From Bacteroidales bacterium (GTDB lineage: Bacteria; Bacteroidota; Bacteroidia; Bacteroidales; UBA932), in NCBI GenBank assembly GCA_017546125.1, contig JAFYXO010000025.1, positions 1 through 38,997 on the forward strand: DNA of 38,997 bases, written 5' to 3'. Positions 1 to 7,755 of this stretch are shown in pieces. Within the stretch, counting starts at the first letter, position 1. Every line of letters begins with the position of its first letter. Position numbers and translations under genes: made by a program. The notes beneath the pieces are model-generated. The model was not told the DNA's origin. It searched no databases and saw only the letters and a list, made by a program, of their open reading frames with translations.

Positions 1-4
1 ACAA

Positions 5-39
5 TTTCTCAAACGTTAGGCTTTGTGTTATTTGAGAAA
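5..39. repeat. Perfect 9-bp inverted repeat at left edge
   Basis: The sequence TTTCTCAAA (5-13) is matched by TTTGAGAAA (31-39) with a 17-base loop. A second small stem, CTAACT (98-103) with AGTTAG (115-120), follows. There is no clear T-tract, so I do not call a terminator. The first 253 bases otherwise hold no convincing gene. They may be the 3' flank of a gene lying left of the window and the leader of the transposase-like gene at 254. Confidence 0.35.
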
Positions 40-253
40 GTGCCTATAAATCAATTGTTTAACAAAAATCAAAATTCCGTTTCTACTGACGAATATCCTA
101 ACTTATTCAGTATGAGTTAGTTTAAACGGGACAGCAGTGGTCGGATTTCTAAAAATTTTTTCTTGGCAGCTAATCTTAATATTTGTCTTTTTGGTCATAC
201 AAATATCTGTTAACGTGGTACTTTCGTGGGTGTAAACCAAATGAACAGTATTT

Positions 254-1195
254 ATGAAAAAGGAGACTTACGTGTCGTTGGAGCAGCAATGCGAAATTAT
301 GTTTGAGAAGAGTGGCCCCTTCTGGCACCTGTACACACCGGGAGATAGTGTTGAGATTATTTTTGCAGACAGGGAAGATATGCTTTTCGGAATGAATATA
401 GTAGCCATTTGTCATTCCCAGCATCCGGAGATTGGGATTTATACATTTGAACTGATGAATAACCATGTCCATTTTATAGTTTCCGGTGAGAAGATGTCGT
501 GTCATATGTTCTTTAACAATTTCAAGAGGCGACTGCAGCGGTATCTGCAAAATAGAGGGAAGTATGTAAACCTTTCAGGCTTCAACTGCAAGCTGTTAAG
601 GATCGAATCTCTCCAAAGCCTCAGGAACGAAATAGTTTATGTCAATAGAAATGGGTATGTGGTCAACTCCAAATGTACACCATACTCTTACCCTTGGGGC
701 TCAGGTATATTTTACTTTAACCCCTTGCTGAAGAATGCTCTGTACCAATTGAGTAAAAAGATGACATTGACCCAGGCACGCAAACTCTTTAAGACAAGGG
801 AGGATATTGATCCGGATCAGTTTGTGTTCTCTCAAGGTACAGTTTTGCCCCCTTCATATTGTTGTATAGAGAAAGGTGAGATATTTTACAGAGACGCACA
901 TCACTATTTTAATCTGTTGTCAAAATCTTGGGAGGCCTATAGTGCTATCTCTTTAAGGCTGGGGGATTCAATGTTCTTGACCGATGAGGAGATGTATGGC
1001 GCGATTTCATCATATACGTCCAAATACTACGGTCAGAACAGACCGTCAAGCTTGGCCCCTAAGGATAAAATCGACGTAGCCAAAGTAATGCACAGGGAGT
1101 ATCACGCCACTAACAGGCAAATCAAGAACATTCTGAAACTCGATTTGTCAGTCGTTCAGGAGCTTTTTCCAAAGGTACAGGGTAATGTGCAATAA
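254..1195 (+). CDS. REP-associated tyrosine transposase-like protein (RAYT-1)
   Basis: 313 residues. The HUH motif NNHVHFIV places the metal-binding histidines at 71 and 73. EIVYVNRNGYVV supplies Tyr129 as the likely nucleophile, matching the Y1/RAYT layout of one HUH and one tyrosine. A basic helix KRRLQRYL lies between them. The C-terminal third (about 240-310) looks like a helical DNA-binding domain. Family members nick and join single-stranded DNA at hairpin REP sequences without carrying IS ends. The stop codon is followed one base later by a REPIN-like repeat, as expected for a RAYT that acts on its own repeats. It is paralogous to the gene at 13158: 28 of 31 residues at 122-152 are identical. 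ATG 254 is chosen because the alignment with the paralogue begins there. A near-consensus -7 box, TACTTTCG, lies at 219-226. Domestication rather than active transposition is typical of the family; activity here is unknown. Confidence 0.8.
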   Translation: MKKETYVSLEQQCEIMFEKSGPFWHLYTPGDSVEIIFADREDMLFGMNIVAICHSQHPEIGIYTFELMNNHVHFIVSGEKMSCHMFFNNFKRRLQRYLQNRGKYVNLSGFNCKLLRIESLQSLRNEIVYVNRNGYVVNSKCTPYSYPWGSGIFYFNPLLKNALYQLSKKMTLTQARKLFKTREDIDPDQFVFSQGTVLPPSYCCIEKGEIFYRDAHHYFNLLSKSWEAYSAISLRLGDSMFLTDEEMYGAISSYTSKYYGQNRPSSLAPKDKIDVAKVMHREYHATNRQIKNILKLDLSVVQELFPKVQGNVQ

Positions 1196-1282
1196 TCCCG
1201 CGCACGAAAATCGCTAAAAATGAACGCGACCCCCGAAAAAAATAGCTCCCGCGCTCACTTTTGTCCAAAAATGAACGCGGGA
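1196..1282 (+). repeat. REPIN-like repeat A1 (family A)
   Basis: 87 bp made of two related halves. Each half starts TCCCGCGC and ends near AAAAATGAACGCG, joined by a spacer containing GACCCCCGAAAAAAATAGC. The outer ends pair as TCCCGCG/CGCGGGA. A second family A copy lies at 7591-7677 in reverse orientation with the same spacer core (GCGACCCCTGAAAAAAACAG). It directly abuts the RAYT-1 stop codon and lies in the convergent gap before rnr. Confidence 0.8.
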
Positions 1283-1386
1283 ATTATTCAAGGTCTATTT
1301 TCGCCGGTAAACTATCCTTCGGTAACCTCTCCTCCGGCCTATTCAGAGATCTGTCCGGCGACCTCTTCAGTGGCCACTCCAGAAAT
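1283..1386 (-). other. Decayed in-frame tail downstream of rnr
   Basis: Reading on in the rnr frame past its TAG gives further acidic stretches resembling the rnr C-terminus: VSEEVTE, then TEEVAGQISE, then GGEVTEG. Each is followed by an in-frame TAG, and the frame finally closes at TGA near the REPIN. The periodic Glu-Val-Thr-Glu pattern in one frame suggests a low-complexity C-terminal tail that has been cut back by stop codons. A plus-strand ORF here (1220-1420) is its shadow and shows no protein features. Confidence 0.45.
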
Positions 1387-3495
1387 CTATTCAGTAACCT
1401 CCTCTGAGACCAGTTGGTAGTCGATGATCTTCTGTTCGAGGGAGGCGCGGACCACACGGACCTTCACTTTGTCGCCGAGGGTGTATTGCTTGCCTGTACC
1501 TTTGCCTACAAGGCGGTAATTCTCTTCGTCGAAAATGAAGTAGTCGGTGCGGATCTCCCTTAGGGGAACCATACCTTCGATTTTGGTCGGTTCGATCTCC
1601 ACATACATACCCCATTCGGTGAGGCCGGAGATGGATCCTTCAAAGATCTGTCCCACTTTGTCCTGCATGAACTCTACAAGCTTGTATTTGATACTTGCCC
1701 TTTCTGCATCTGTAGCTATCTGTTCCCTTTCAGATGAGTGTTTGCACATACCTTCGTATTCATCTTTGTTCTGTGATGGCTGCTCGTCGAGGTACATAGC
1801 CAGGAGGCGGTGTACCATCATATCGGGGTAGCGTCTGATGGGTGATGTGAAGTGTGTGTAGTAGTCAAATGCCAGTCCGTAGTGGCCGTAGTTGTCGGTG
1901 GTGTAGCGGGCACGGGCCATTGAGCGGAGTGCCATCATCTCGATTGCATTCTCTTCAGGTGATCCTTTCACTTTTCCGAGGAGGGTGTTGAGTGCTGCTG
2001 CGATACCTTTGCCCTCTTTGGATAGCCCTTTTGGAGGTGCGGCTTTTTTCTCTGAAGCGGCTTTCTCTTTCCCCTTCTTGGGGGCTGCCTTGGATTCCCC
2101 GCCCGGAAGGTTGTACCCGAAGAGGTGGACAAATTTTCTCAGTGCCTCTATCTTTTCAGGGTTCGGATCCTCGTGTACGCGGTAGACGAATGTCTTCGGC
2201 TTTGCTCCGCGGCCGGCCGGTTTGCCGATGAATTGCGCCACGCGCCTGTTGGCCAACAACATAAACTCCTCAATGAGCCAGTTGGCCTCTTTTCCGATCT
2301 TCTCGTATACGCCGATTGGTTTGCCGGTCTCATCGATCTGGACCTTCATCTCCGGGCGTTCGAAGTTGATGGCACCCGCTTTGAACCTCTTGGCGCGGAG
2401 GATTTCGGCAAGCTTGTGTACTGCCAGAATCTCTGTGGCGAGTACCCCTTCGCCGGTCTCAATGGTCTGCTGTGCCTCGTCGTAGTCTAGACGGACATTG
2501 GAGTTGATTACTGTCCTGCCGAACCATTCGTTTATGATATTTGCCTTCTCGTCAAGTTCAAATACTGCAGAGAAGCAGAGTTTGTCCTCTTGTGGGCGGA
2601 GGGAGCAAAGGTTGTTCGAGAGCTTTTCGGGGAGCATCGGTACGGTGCGGTCCACCAGGTAGACAGATGTGCCGCGCTCGAATGCCACCTTGTCGATGAT
2701 TGAGCCGGGTCTTACATAGTGGGTCACGTCTGCAATATGCACACCCACTTCCACATTGCCCGAGGGCAATATCTGATAGGAGATGGCGTCGTCGAAGTCT
2801 TTGGCGTCGGCCGGGTCAATGGTAAATGTGGTCACTTCGCGGAAGTCCCTTCTACGTGAGATCTCTGCTGCTGTAATCTCGGTAGAAATGGCGTTGGCTG
2901 CCTCCTCTACATTGGCCTCAAAGCGGTATGGAAGGCCGAATTCCGCCAGGATGGAGTGCATTTCGGTGTCGTTTTCCCCGGGGACTCCGAGGATGTCAAT
3001 GAGCTCTCCGATAGGGGCCATTGCCCTGCGGGGCCAATCCTTGACAATGACTGCCACTTTCAGCCCGGAAATCTTCTTCGGATCGCGTGGGTTCTCTTCG
3101 GTGTCAGGGAACCATTTGTCCAGGTCGTTGATGGGGATTTTGATGTCGTAAGGCATCACCCTGCTCTCCATAATCACCCACGCCTCGCTGCGGGTCACCT
3201 GAAGGATGCCGATATGTGGAAGTTTCGACCTCTCAAGGATGAACAGCACCTCCCCTTCGATCCTTTTGGGCTTGCCATCAGGACCCACACCTTTAGCTTT
3301 GGTGGTCACCACCTTCACGGTATCTCCATTGAGCGCTCCGCGCAATTTGGGTGCGGATACAAATATGTCGTTCTCCTGTCCCGGAATCTCGACAAATCCG
3401 TAACCCTCTCTGGTCATACTTACTGTCCCTACAAACTCTTCCCTCTTGAAAGGTGCCTTCTTAACCTTTTGTTGTCTTAACTTTCTTCTCTTCAT
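1387..3495 (-). CDS. rnr: Ribonuclease R
   Basis: 702 residues. A 3'-5' processive exoribonuclease that degrades structured RNA and takes part in RNA quality control. N-terminal basic tail, then OB/cold-shock-like region (REGYGFVEIPG), then the RNB catalytic domain with the acidic motif TIDPADAKDFDDAISY that binds catalytic metal, the HYG and TSPIRRYPD motifs, and a C-terminal S1 domain (EGSISGLTEWGMYVEIEP). A Lys/Ala-rich insertion interrupts the RNB domain before the YTTDNYGHYGLAF segment. I chose ATG 3495 (MKRRKLRQQK) because the longer frame to 3645 runs through the promoter region and into the divergent gpmI gene and adds 50 residues unlike the family. A TATATTTG box upstream fits this start. 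The C-terminus shows signs of truncation (see 1283-1386). Confidence 0.95.
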   Translation of the reverse strand: MKRRKLRQQKVKKAPFKREEFVGTVSMTREGYGFVEIPGQENDIFVSAPKLRGALNGDTVKVVTTKAKGVGPDGKPKRIEGEVLFILERSKLPHIGILQVTRSEAWVIMESRVMPYDIKIPINDLDKWFPDTEENPRDPKKISGLKVAVIVKDWPRRAMAPIGELIDILGVPGENDTEMHSILAEFGLPYRFEANVEEAANAISTEITAAEISRRRDFREVTTFTIDPADAKDFDDAISYQILPSGNVEVGVHIADVTHYVRPGSIIDKVAFERGTSVYLVDRTVPMLPEKLSNNLCSLRPQEDKLCFSAVFELDEKANIINEWFGRTVINSNVRLDYDEAQQTIETGEGVLATEILAVHKLAEILRAKRFKAGAINFERPEMKVQIDETGKPIGVYEKIGKEANWLIEEFMLLANRRVAQFIGKPAGRGAKPKTFVYRVHEDPNPEKIEALRKFVHLFGYNLPGGESKAAPKKGKEKAASEKKAAPPKGLSKEGKGIAAALNTLLGKVKGSPEENAIEMMALRSMARARYTTDNYGHYGLAFDYYTHFTSPIRRYPDMMVHRLLAMYLDEQPSQNKDEYEGMCKHSSEREQIATDAERASIKYKLVEFMQDKVGQIFEGSISGLTEWGMYVEIEPTKIEGMVPLREIRTDYFIFDEENYRLVGKGTGKQYTLGDKVKVRVVRASLEQKIIDYQLVSEEVTE

Positions 3496-3509
3496 ATCTT
3501 TTATTTTTG

Positions 3510-3517
3510 TAACTTTG
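3510..3517 (+). promoter_or_regulatory. Bacteroidota -7 box (TAACTTTG) for the gpmI operon
   Basis: TAACTTTG matches the TAnnTTTG consensus recognised by the Bacteroidota primary sigma factor. It lies about 60 bp before the gpmI ATG. A second match, TATTTTTG, sits at 3502-3509, so the exact start point is uncertain. No clear -33 TTTG was resolved. Confidence 0.55.
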
Positions 3518-3559
3518 CGTGATTTTTGCTGTGAACAGAAATCAGCCAAATATTGATAA

Positions 3560-3567
3560 CAAATATA
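3560..3567 (-). promoter_or_regulatory. Bacteroidota -7 box (TATATTTG) for rnr
   Basis: On the minus strand CAAATATA reads TATATTTG, fitting TAnnTTTG, about 65 bp before the rnr ATG at 3495. rnr and gpmI therefore appear to be driven divergently from overlapping control sequence. Confidence 0.5.
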
Positions 3568-3577
3568 ATTAAATAAT

Positions 3578-5098
3578 ATGGAAAATAAGAAAGTACTTTT
3601 AATGATTCTTGACGGATGGGGCGAAGGTAAAAAAGACAATACCAATGCTATCTATACCCAAGGATCTCCGGCTATCGATGCGTTGAGGGGCAAATACCCT
3701 GTTTCACACCTTATGGCTTGCGGTGAGGACGTAGGTCTTCCTGAGGGTCAGATGGGTAACTCTGAGGTGGGTCACCTCAATCTTGGTGCAGGCAGAGTGG
3801 TGTATCAGGACCTTGTAAAGATCAACATCGCTTGCCGTGAGCACAAACTTCTTGAGAATAAAGAGATCAAAGCAGCATACGACTATGTGAAGAGCACAGG
3901 CAAGAAGCTTCACTTCATCGGCCTTACCTCTCACGGTGGTGTACATAGCTCACTTGAGCACCTTTATGAGTTCCTGGCTGTAGCCAAACAGGAGGGTCTT
4001 GACAAAGTGTTTGTACACTGTCTGATGGACGGTCGTGACTGTGACCCTAAATCAGGTAAGGATTTTATCGCAGAGCTTCAAAGCAAATGTGATGAGAATG
4101 GTGCCAAGATCGCCTCTATCATCGGCCGCTACTACACTATGGACAGAGACAAGAGATGGGAGAGGGTAAAAGAGGGTTATGATCTTATCGTGAAGGGTGT
4201 TGGTGAGCCATTTACCGACGCAGTGGCTGCTATGCAGAAATCTTACGATGAGGGTATCACCGACGAGTTCGTGAAACCACATTGTGGCGTGGATGCACAA
4301 GGCAATCCTATCGCAGTTATTGAGGAGGGTGACGCAGTTATCTTCTACAACTTCCGTAACGACCGTGCTCGTGAGATCACAGCAGTCCTTACACAGCAGG
4401 ATATGCCTGACTTCGGTATGAAGACCATTCCACTTTACTACTGCTGCTTGACCCCTTACGATGACAAGTTCACAGGTCTCCACATCCTGTTCGACAAAGA
4501 GAATGTTCAGAATACCCTTGGTGAGGTGGTGGCTGCTGCAGGTCGCAAACAGCTACGTATCGCTGAGACTGAGAAATATGCACACGTGACCTTCTTCTTC
4601 TCAGGTGGCCGTGAGGCTGAGTTTGAGAACGAGAAGAGAATCCTTATCAATTCCCCTAAGGTGGCTACCTATGACCTCAAACCTGAAATGTCGGCTCCAG
4701 AGGTGGCTGATGCACTTGTAGTAGAGCTTCTTAAAGGTGAAAACGACCTTGTGGTTCTGAACTTCGCAAACGGTGACATGGTGGGTCACACCGGTGTATA
4801 CGACGCTATCCGTCAGGCTGTCAAGACTATTGATATCTGTGTGGATAAAGTGGTGAATGCTGCTCGTGAAGCAGGCTATACCATCCTTATCACTGCTGAC
4901 CACGGTAACGCTGACAACGCTGTAAACGAAGATGGTTCACCAAATACCGCACACTCACTCAATCCTGTACCATTTATCGTGGTGGATGATGAGATCAAAG
5001 AGGTGAAAGACGGCCGTTTGGCAGACGTAGCACCTACAGTACTCAAACTTATGGGTATTGCACAGCCAGCCGATATGACCGGCGAGGCACTTGTATAA
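3578..5098 (+). CDS. gpmI: 2,3-bisphosphoglycerate-independent phosphoglycerate mutase
   Basis: 506 residues, the usual iPGM length. Cytosolic glycolytic/gluconeogenic enzyme that interconverts 3- and 2-phosphoglycerate through a phosphoserine intermediate with Mn2+. Visible motifs: LDGWG with metal ligand Asp12, [15 protein letters not shown] with catalytic Ser62, [57 protein letters not shown] and [10 protein letters not shown]. Codon use is strongly biased toward GGT, CGT, CTT and AAC, as expected for a highly expressed gene. It is first in an operon with the polyprenyl synthase (22 bp gap) and the U32 gene (3 bp gap). Confidence 0.97.
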   Translation: MENKKVLLMILDGWGEGKKDNTNAIYTQGSPAIDALRGKYPVSHLMACGEDVGLPEGQMGNSEVGHLNLGAGRVVYQDLVKINIACREHKLLENKEIKAAYDYVKSTGKKLHFIGLTSHGGVHSSLEHLYEFLAVAKQEGLDKVFVHCLMDGRDCDPKSGKDFIAELQSKCDENGAKIASIIGRYYTMDRDKRWERVKEGYDLIVKGVGEPFTDAVAAMQKSYDEGITDEFVKPHCGVDAQGNPIAVIEEGDAVIFYNFRNDRAREITAVLTQQDMPDFGMKTIPLYYCCLTPYDDKFTGLHILFDKENVQNTLGEVVAAAGRKQLRIAETEKYAHVTFFFSGGREAEFENEKRILINSPKVATYDLKPEMSAPEVADALVVELLKGENDLVVLNFANGDMVGHTGVYDAIRQAVKTIDICVDKVVNAAREAGYTILITADHGNADNAVNEDGSPNTAHSLNPVPFIVVDDEIKEVKDGRLADVAPTVLKLMGIAQPADMTGEALV

Positions 5099-5120
5099 AC
5101 GCAAATAAAAAAATAACCTT

Positions 5121-6098
5121 ATGCTTAACCTCAACGAAATCGGTCAACTTGTAGAGAAGACCCTCTTTACACTGGAGCTGGAAAAGGAGCCTAAAGAGCT
5201 CTATGGTCCTATCGCCTATATCCTCTCTATCGGAGGCAAACGTATCCGTCCCAAGATGTGTCTTGCGACATATAGCCTTTTCTCGAATAAAGTTGACAGA
5301 GATATCCTCTATCCGGCCATAGCTTTGGATATTTTCCACGCATTTACCCTTATCCACGATGATATTATGGACAAGGCAGACATGCGTAGGGGGCAGCTTA
5401 CCATCCATAAGAAATGGAACGACAACATAGCGATCCTTTCAGGAGATGTGATGTCTATCCAGGCTTATGAGTATATGGCGTATGCTCCACAGGAGGTTCT
5501 TCCTGCTGTGATGAAGGTGTTTACCAAAACTGCCATAGAGGTGTGTGAGGGGCAGCAATACGATATGAATTTTGAGGATACTCCATTCATCACTATGGAT
5601 GACTACCTCAAAATGATCGGACTTAAGACAGCTGTGCTTATCGCTTGTTCTGCCAAGATAGGAGCCCTTATCGGTGGCGCAAGCGAGGCCCAAGCACAAG
5701 CTCTTTATGACTTCGGATACCAGTTGGGTATAGCTTTCCAGATTACAGACGATTATCTTGACGTCTATGCTGACCCTAATGTATTCGGAAAGAATATTGG
5801 TGGTGACATCACCAACAACAAGAAGAGCTGGCTTTTGGTCAAGACCATGAAGAATGCCCAAGGGGAGGATAAAGAGGAGCTCAATGCGATTCTTGCCCTC
5901 TCGGAGGAGTGTGCTGAGGAGAAGATTTCGAGGATGAAGGCACTTTATGCCAAACTTGATATCGCTTCAGCGGCAGAGGCTGAGATTGAGAAATATTATT
6001 CTGCAGCACTTGCTTCACTTGATAAGCTTGATTTGGATCAGGAGAAGAGGGGTATCATGGAAGAGTTTGCACATCAAATAGTTAAAAGACAGAAATAG
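5121..6098 (+). CDS. Polyprenyl diphosphate synthase (trans-isoprenyl chain elongation)
   Basis: 325 residues. Condenses allylic diphosphates with isopentenyl diphosphate to make a long-chain polyprenyl diphosphate, probably for the menaquinone side chain. The first aspartate-rich motif is HDDIMD (Asp80, Asp81, Asp84), followed by MRRG. The second is TDDYLD (Asp210, Asp211, Asp214). GGKRIRP near residue 38 binds isopentenyl diphosphate. Two helices with LKTAVL and QLGIAFQ lie between the motifs as usual. The chain length cannot be read with certainty, so I give no symbol. It sits between gpmI and the U32 gene. Its TAG stop is followed by one codon and then the in-frame ATG of the U32 gene. 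Confidence 0.92.
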   Translation: MLNLNEIGQLVEKTLFTLELEKEPKELYGPIAYILSIGGKRIRPKMCLATYSLFSNKVDRDILYPAIALDIFHAFTLIHDDIMDKADMRRGQLTIHKKWNDNIAILSGDVMSIQAYEYMAYAPQEVLPAVMKVFTKTAIEVCEGQQYDMNFEDTPFITMDDYLKMIGLKTAVLIACSAKIGALIGGASEAQAQALYDFGYQLGIAFQITDDYLDVYADPNVFGKNIGGDITNNKKSWLLVKTMKNAQGEDKEELNAILALSEECAEEKISRMKALYAKLDIASAAEAEIEKYYSAALASLDKLDLDQEKRGIMEEFAHQIVKRQK

Positions 6099-6101
6099 AT
6101 T

Positions 6102-7349
6102 ATGAGCAATAACGGGAAGAGAATAGAGATAATGGCCCCTGCGGGCAATTTTGAATGTCTGATGGCTGCCATCCAGGGTGGTGCCAATTCTGTATATTTT
6201 GGTGTGGAGAACCTCAATATGAGGTCCCATTCTGCCAATAACTTCTCCTCTGAGGATCTTCCCAAGATAGTCGAGATCTGTAAGGCCCATAAGGTCAGAA
6301 CATATCTTACACTGAATATTGCCGTATTCAATGAGGATTTGGAGAAGGCCTACCGCACCCTCGACAAAGCGAAAGAGGCTGGTGTCACTGCTGTGATTGC
6401 GTCGGATATGTCGGTTATCCTTTATGCCCGCTCCATCGACTTCGAGGTACACATCTCGACACAGTTGAGTATATCAAACTCTGAGGCGCTACGCTTCTAT
6501 GCGCAGTTTGCCGATGTTATTGTCCTTGCCCGTGAGCTCAATATGGAGCAGGTCAAGGAGATCAGTGACATCATCGAGAGGGATCAGATTAAAGGTCCGA
6601 ATGGTGAGCTGGTACAGATAGAGATGTTCTGTCATGGTGCCCTTTGTATGGCAATATCTGGCAAATGCTATTTGAGCCTTCATGAGTATGGCAGCTCAGC
6701 CAATAGGGGTTCATGCTTCCAGATTTGCCGTCGCGGTTATGAAGTGACCGACCTGGAGACAGGTGCGCAACTTCACGTGGACAACAAGTACATAATGTCC
6801 CCCAAGGACCTTTGTACAATAGAGTTCATCGACAAGATGATAAAGGCCGGTGTATCTGTCCTCAAAATAGAAGGGCGTGCACGTGCCGCTGAGTACGTAA
6901 AGACAGTTACATCGGCATACAGAAGGGCTGTGGATGCTGTGGAGGGTGGAACATTTACCCCGGAATTTGCTGCCGGACTTAAAGAGGAGCTTGCTACTGT
7001 ATTCAACCGCGGTTTCTGGGACGGCTACTACCAAGGTGCCCGTCTTGGTCAGTGGAGTGAGGTGTATGGTAGTAAGGCTACCCGTCAGAAGACCTATATC
7101 GGTAAAGTGACAAACTATTTCTCAAATATCGGCGTATCTGAGATACTTGTAGAGGCCGCACCAATCTCGGTAGGGGATACCCTTATGATTATCGGTGCCA
7201 CTACAGGTGTTGTGGAGCTTGTTATCCCTGAGATCAGGGTGGCTCTCAAACCTGCCGACACCTGTACCCAAGGTACATATTGCTCTATCCCTGTCGCTGA
7301 CCGCATCCGCCGTGGCGACAAAGTCTATAAAATTACCGTAAAAGAGTAA
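6102..7349 (+). CDS. U32 peptidase-family protein, TrhP/RlhA-like
   Basis: 415 residues. The U32 family was named for a collagenase, but several members are Fe-S proteins that hydroxylate tRNA U34 (TrhP), 23S rRNA C2501 (RlhA) or ubiquinone (UbiU). The N-terminal TIM-barrel-like segment begins MAPAGNFECLMAAIQGGA. A cysteine cluster follows the FCHGALC signature: Cys177, 182, 189, 205 and 209, with RGSCFQICR, which fits an iron-sulfur site. ISTQLSISN and KIEGRARAAEYV are typical family blocks. A beta-rich C-terminal domain begins near residue 328 (YIGKVTNYFS). TrhP-like tRNA hydroxylation is the most likely role by family, but the substrate is not provable here. Last gene of the gpmI operon, starting 3 bp after the previous stop. 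Confidence 0.85.
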   Translation: MSNNGKRIEIMAPAGNFECLMAAIQGGANSVYFGVENLNMRSHSANNFSSEDLPKIVEICKAHKVRTYLTLNIAVFNEDLEKAYRTLDKAKEAGVTAVIASDMSVILYARSIDFEVHISTQLSISNSEALRFYAQFADVIVLARELNMEQVKEISDIIERDQIKGPNGELVQIEMFCHGALCMAISGKCYLSLHEYGSSANRGSCFQICRRGYEVTDLETGAQLHVDNKYIMSPKDLCTIEFIDKMIKAGVSVLKIEGRARAAEYVKTVTSAYRRAVDAVEGGTFTPEFAAGLKEELATVFNRGFWDGYYQGARLGQWSEVYGSKATRQKTYIGKVTNYFSNIGVSEILVEAAPISVGDTLMIIGATTGVVELVIPEIRVALKPADTCTQGTYCSIPVADRIRRGDKVYKITVKE

Positions 7350-7373
7350 GATTATCTGCGACACATATTTGGC

Positions 7374-7562
7374 GACGTGGAGATTAAGGTCCGGAAGGCC
7401 TTAGCACTACTATACCGGCTCTCGCCGGACTAGCGCTCCCGGCCTTGCCGTATTTGCTGCGCAAATACACGGCCTCCGCGGGTCGTCTGATGACGACTTT
7501 ACCCCGGTGGGTGTGGGAGGGAGTGAGCGAAGCGAACGCCTGGAGGACCTTATCTCCACGTC
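7374..7562. repeat. Inverted-repeat-bounded structured element 1
   Basis: Ends GACGTGGAGATTAAGGTCC (7374-7392) and GGACCTTATCTCCACGTC (7545-7562) are near-perfect inverted repeats differing by one extra base. Inside lie several independent stems: CCGGC-TCTC-GCCGG (7415-7428), GTATTTG/CAAATAC (7450-7456 with 7462-7468) extended by CCG/CGG, and GTCGTC-TGAT-GACGAC (7482-7497). No reading frame looks like protein. It could be a MITE-like mobile fragment or a multi-branched RNA. It lies 25 bp after the U32 stop and 28 bp before REPIN A2. Confidence 0.6.
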
Positions 7563-7590
7563 CACACATAGCAGTTTTGTCGTAACTGTT

Positions 7591-7677
7591 TCCCGCGCAC
7601 GTTTTTGGCCAAAAATGGACGCGGGAGCTGTTTTTTTCAGGGGTCGCGTTCAAAATCGGCCAAAAATGAACGCGAGA
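7591..7677 (-). repeat. REPIN-like repeat A2 (family A, inverted relative to A1)
   Basis: 87 bp, the same length as A1. Its reverse complement aligns with A1 through the shared core GAACGCGACCCC, then GAAAAAAA, then AGCTCCCGCG. The half at 7591-7626 closes TCCCGCG on CGCGGGA as a perfect outer stem. It sits in the convergent gap between the U32 gene (plus) and the MATE gene (minus), the usual location for REP-type repeats. Confidence 0.75.
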
Positions 7678-7721
7678 TTCCATGTGGTCAGATGATTCAG
7701 CGTGAATTAGTGCAGCATGAA

Positions 7722-7755
7722 TGCCGGCAGTGATTATCTGTGCTGATTACCGGCA
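7722..7755 (-). terminator. Possible hairpin at the 3' end of the MATE gene
   Basis: TGCCGG (7722-7727) pairs with CCGGCA (7750-7755), which overlaps the end of the MATE coding region. The loop holds the repeated word TGATTA. There is no strong T-tract, so a true intrinsic terminator is doubtful. Confidence 0.25.

Noticed and set aside
254-1195. RAYT-1 as a complete IS200/IS605 insertion sequence
   Set aside because: No tnpB, and no left-end hairpin or target tetranucleotide was recognised. The adjoining repeat is REPIN-like and present in other sites without the gene.
1283-1389. TAG read as a sense codon in this organism
   Set aside because: Of the 27 complete genes called, 9 end in TAG, 11 in TAA and 7 in TGA by my reading, and the TAG ends fall where the families normally end. 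Recoding is therefore unlikely, though TAG use is higher than usual.
1220-1420. 66-residue plus-strand ORF
   Set aside because: It begins in REPIN A1 and runs antisense to the rnr 3' end and its decayed tail. Ser/Thr/Pro-rich content mirrors the acidic repeats on the other strand.
3496-3645. 50-residue N-terminal extension of RNase R
   Set aside because: It would cover both promoters and overlap gpmI. Its sequence is hydrophobic and unlike the family.
7384-7695. Overlapping short ORFs in both strands of the 7350-7746 gap
   Set aside because: They run through the inverted-repeat element and REPIN A2; the residues follow the repeat sequence rather than any protein pattern.
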